The notes beneath the pieces were generated by a model. That model made no database searches, was not told the DNA's origin, and was given only the letters and a program-made list of their open reading frames with translations. A stretch of DNA of 64,000 nt from Hydractinia symbiolongicarpus (lineage: Eukaryota; Cnidaria; Hydrozoa; Anthoathecata; Hydractiniidae). The stretch's first letter is position 1. The number at the start of each line of letters is the position of its first letter. A program made the translations under genes and the position numbers. Shown in pieces: positions 61,572 to 64,000 of the stretch. The DNA lies in NCBI RefSeq assembly GCF_029227915.1, contig NC_079884.1:18664001-18728000 (forward strand). Direction: 5' to 3'.

Positions 61572-64000
61572 TTATAACACCGTCAACTACGCGTACAGTA
61601 CTCTAAAGTCTGTTATATCACCTTTTGGCGCCTAATAATGACCTTACACATAAATCACGTGGTTCCGCGTGTCTCCACTGGTTACCATTGGTTTATTCCC
61701 TCGACACTCAATGAACTACAACGTCCCAAGTCTATTTCCATTGCTGGATGACGTTATAACACCGTCAACTACATGTACATGCTTCTAAAGGCTGTTACTT
61801 GACCTTTTGCCGCCTAATAACCGCCTTACACGTAAATCACGTGGTTCCACGTGTCTGTTCAGGTTGCCATTGGTCTAGCCCTACCACTACGAATGTACTA
61901 GGACGTCCCAAATCGTTTTACACTGCTGAATAGCCTTATAACACCGTCAACTACGTGAGCAGCCCTCTAAAGGTTTTTATAAAGCCTTTTGCCGCGTAAT
62001 AATGGCCTTATCCATAAATCACGTCGTTCGACACGACTGCGCAAGTTGCCAATGGTCTAGTCCTTTCACTATGAATACACTACGACGTCCCAAGTTCTTT
62101 TCCATTGCGCAATAGCCTTATAACACCGTCAACTACATGAACAGGCCTCTAAAGACAGCTATATGACATTTTGCCGCCTAATATTGACCTCACACATCAA
62201 TCACGTCGTTCCACATGTTTGGGCAAGTTGCCATTGGTCTAGCCCTTTCACTCTCAATGCACTACAACGTCCCAAGTTGTTTTCCATTGTGCCATGACAT
62301 TATAACACCGCCAACAACGTGTACAGGCCTCTAAAGCCTAATATATGACCTTTTGCCGCCTAATTATGGCCTTACACATAAATCACGTGGTTCCACATGC
62401 CTGGGCAAGTTGCCATTGGTCTAGTCTTTCCACTGTTAATGTACTACGACCTCCTAAGTCGTTTTCGGTTGCGTCATGACGTTATAACACCGTCAACTAC
62501 GCGTACAGTCCTCTAAAGTCTGTTATATGACCGTTTGCCGCCTAATAATGGCCTTACACATAAATCACGTGGCTTCACGTGTCTGTTCAGGTTGCCATTG
62601 GTCCAGTCCTTTCACTATCAATGCACTACGACGTTCCAAGTTGTTTTCCATGGTGCCATGAAATTATAACACCTTCAACTACGTGTACAGGCCTCTAAAG
62701 GCTGTTATATGACCTTTTGCCGCCTAATAATGGCCTTATACATAAATCACGTCGTTCCACATGTCTGGGCAAGTTGCCATTGGTCTAGTCCTTTCACTAT
62801 CAATGCACTACGACGTCCCAAGTTGTTTTCCATTGTGCCCTGGCACACCGTCAACTCCGTGTACAGGCCTCTAAAAGAAGTTATATGACCTTTTGCCCCC
62901 TATTATCGTCCTTGCACGTATATCACGTCGTTCCACGTGTCTGTGCAGGTTGGCATTGGTCTAGTCCTTCCACTATCAATGTACTACGACGTCCCAAATC
63001 ATTTACATTGCGCAATACCCTTATAACACCGCCAACTACGCGTACAGTCCTCTAAAGTCTGTTATATGACCGTTTGCCGCCTAATAATGGCCTTACACAT
63101 AAATCACGTCGCTCCACATGTCTGTGCAGGTTGCCATTGGTCTAGTCCTTCCACTGTTAATGTACTACGACGTCCTAAGTCGTTTTCGATTGCGTCATGA
63201 CGTTATAACACAGTCAACTACGCGTACAGGCCTCTAAATCTTGTTGTATGGCATTTTTCTGTCTAATAATGGCCTTACACATCAATCACGTCGTTCGCAT
63301 GTCTGGGCAAGTTGCCATTGGTCTGGTCCTTTCACTATCAATGCACTACGACGTTCTAAGTCGTTTTCGATTGCGTCATGACGCTATAACACCGTCAACT
63401 ACGCGTACAGTCCTCTAAAGTCTGTTATATCACATTTTGGCGCCTAATAATGACCTTACACATAAATCACGCGGTTCCGCGCGTCTCCACTGGTTACCAT
63501 TGGTTTATTCCCTCGACACTCAATGTACTACAACGTCCCAAGTCTACTTCCATTGCTGCATGACGTTATAACACCGCCAACTACATGTACATGCCTCTAA
63601 AGGCTGTTATATGACCTTTTGCCGCATAATAACCGCCTTACACGTAAATCACGTCGTTCCACATGTCTGGGCAAGTTGCCATTGGTCTGGTTCTTTCACT
63701 ATCAATGCACTACGACCTCCCAAGTTCTTTTCCACTGCGCAATAGCCATATAACACCGTCAACTACGCGTACAGTCCTCTAAAGTCCGTTATATCACCTT
63801 TTGGTGCCTAATAATGATGTTACACATAAATCACGTCGTTCGACACGTCTGCGCAAGTTTCCATTGGTCTAGTCCTTTCACTATGAATACACTACGAAGT
63901 CCCAAGTTCTTTTTCATTGCGCAAAAGCCTTATAACACCGTCAACTGCATGAACAGGCCTCTAAAGACTGTTATATGACCTTTTGCTGCCTAATAATGAC
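61572..64000 (+). repeat. Diverged block, second copy of 52.2-53.7 kb, running off the window
   Basis: Matches 52211 onward at an offset of 9,361, then 9,543 after one inserted monomer (CAACAACGTGTACAGGCC with CCTAATATATGACC near 62.3 kb). The TTATAA-less start recurs at about 62838 (CCCTGGCACACCG). The last monomers are C- and G-class mixtures, and the array continues past base 64,000. Confidence 0.84.

Larger units (their letters stand above)
1..64000 (+). repeat. Tandem satellite array of ~182-bp monomers with higher-order repeats
   Basis: Every stretch I read, from the first base to the last, is a copy of the same roughly 182-bp monomer. The motif TTATAACACCGTCAACTA recurs at 21, 203, 386, 568, 750, 932, 1114, 1296 and 1477, and likewise through the window. 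The best conserved internal blocks are TTATATGACCTTTTGC, GCCTAATAATGGCCTTACAC and TTGCCATTGGT. All copies run in one direction and no inverted segment was seen. A hand count of one monomer (568-749) gives about 44% G+C with C well above G (about 50 against 30) and 8 CpG, close to expectation. Centromeric or pericentromeric satellite is the likely role, from unit size, HOR structure and lack of genes. Subtelomeric or other heterochromatic satellite is the alternative. The family was not recognised. Confidence 0.97.

Noticed and set aside
1-64000. CRISPR array
   Set aside because: Repeats are about 182 bp and contiguous with no unique spacers, and no cas genes are present.
1-64000. CENP-B box (TTCG-N4-A-N2-CGGG core)
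   Set aside because: No match was seen by eye. CGGG is nearly absent from the window (one instance noticed near 18127). A systematic motif scan would settle this.
1-64000. Telomeric repeats (TTAGGG or TTTAGGG type)
   Set aside because: No run of such units was seen on either strand.
1-64000. Embedded transposon or LTR element
   Set aside because: The monomer phase continues through every region read. Every length anomaly (102, 143, 168, 177, 217, 242 bp) is explained by deletion or partial duplication of the monomer, with no foreign sequence or target-site duplication.
1-64000. rDNA spacer subrepeats or an rRNA/tRNA gene
   Set aside because: No rRNA or tRNA-like segment was recognised anywhere, and HOR structure over 64 kb is much longer than typical intergenic-spacer subrepeats.

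Overview
The whole 64,000-base window is one uninterrupted head-to-tail tandem satellite array. The repeat is a roughly 182-bp monomer, present about 350 times, always in the same orientation. I found no credible protein gene, rRNA, tRNA, CRISPR array, transposon, telomere repeat or unique-sequence spacer. An organisation of nucleosome-sized monomers arranged into higher-order repeats (HORs) is typical of centromeric or pericentromeric satellite DNA, so the source is almost certainly a eukaryote. I do not recognise the monomer family and cannot name the species. The link to a centromere is inference.

Phase used here: each monomer starts at the near-invariant motif TTATAACACCGTCAACTA (first at 21). 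Starts were read directly as 21, 203, 386, 568, 750, 932, 1114, 1296, 1477 and so on. Most monomers are 181-183 bp. Recurrent length variants are 177 bp (5-bp deletion) and 168 bp (about 13-bp deletion). Rarer ones are 242, 217, 143 and 102 bp, made by out-of-register joins or deletions. Labels used below: M1 (GTACAGTCCTCTAAAATC), M2 (CAATCACGTCCTTCC), M3 (CATGTACATGCCTC plus CACGTGGTTCCACGTG), M4 (GAACAGGCCTCTTAAGG or CTCTAAAGG with GGTTTATTCC or GGTTTAGTCC), M5 (TCTACACTGGTTACC), M6 (CATGTGCATGCCTCTAAGG), M7 (AGGTTGGGATTGG plus CCACTTTCAGTGG), M7' (AAATCAAGTCG), M8/M8' (CACTACAAATGTACTACG), M9 (ACGACTTCCTAAGTCGT).

Layout. Positions 1-5.5 kb hold an 8-monomer HOR (1456 bp) and a rearranged 11-monomer version (2000 bp). 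Positions 5.5-7.1 kb hold more diverged monomers. From 7.1 to 23.7 kb the array is a mosaic carrying deletion-marked monomers and several local tandem duplications: 1249-bp (7.1 kb), 1517-bp (12.3 kb) and 425-bp (17.0 kb) pairs, plus one 728-bp tetramer (18.6 kb). From 23.7 to 42 kb a 9-monomer segment (1636 bp) recurs, interleaved with a second shared block and a tandem pair of 728-bp tetramers. From 42 to 47 kb there are two 6-mers (1090 and 1093 bp) and a 540-bp trimer pair. From about 49 to 64 kb the monomers are more diverged, with different HORs (a 546-bp trimer and a block repeated at about 9.4 kb spacing), as expected of an older or flanking part of the array.

Nothing here acts as a gene. 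The features of interest are the HOR architecture, two monomer classes that differ in an inverted repeat built on CACGTG, dense short palindromes at the monomer junction, and clear traces of unequal exchange, including a difference of exactly one 1456-bp HOR between two related blocks 36 kb apart.
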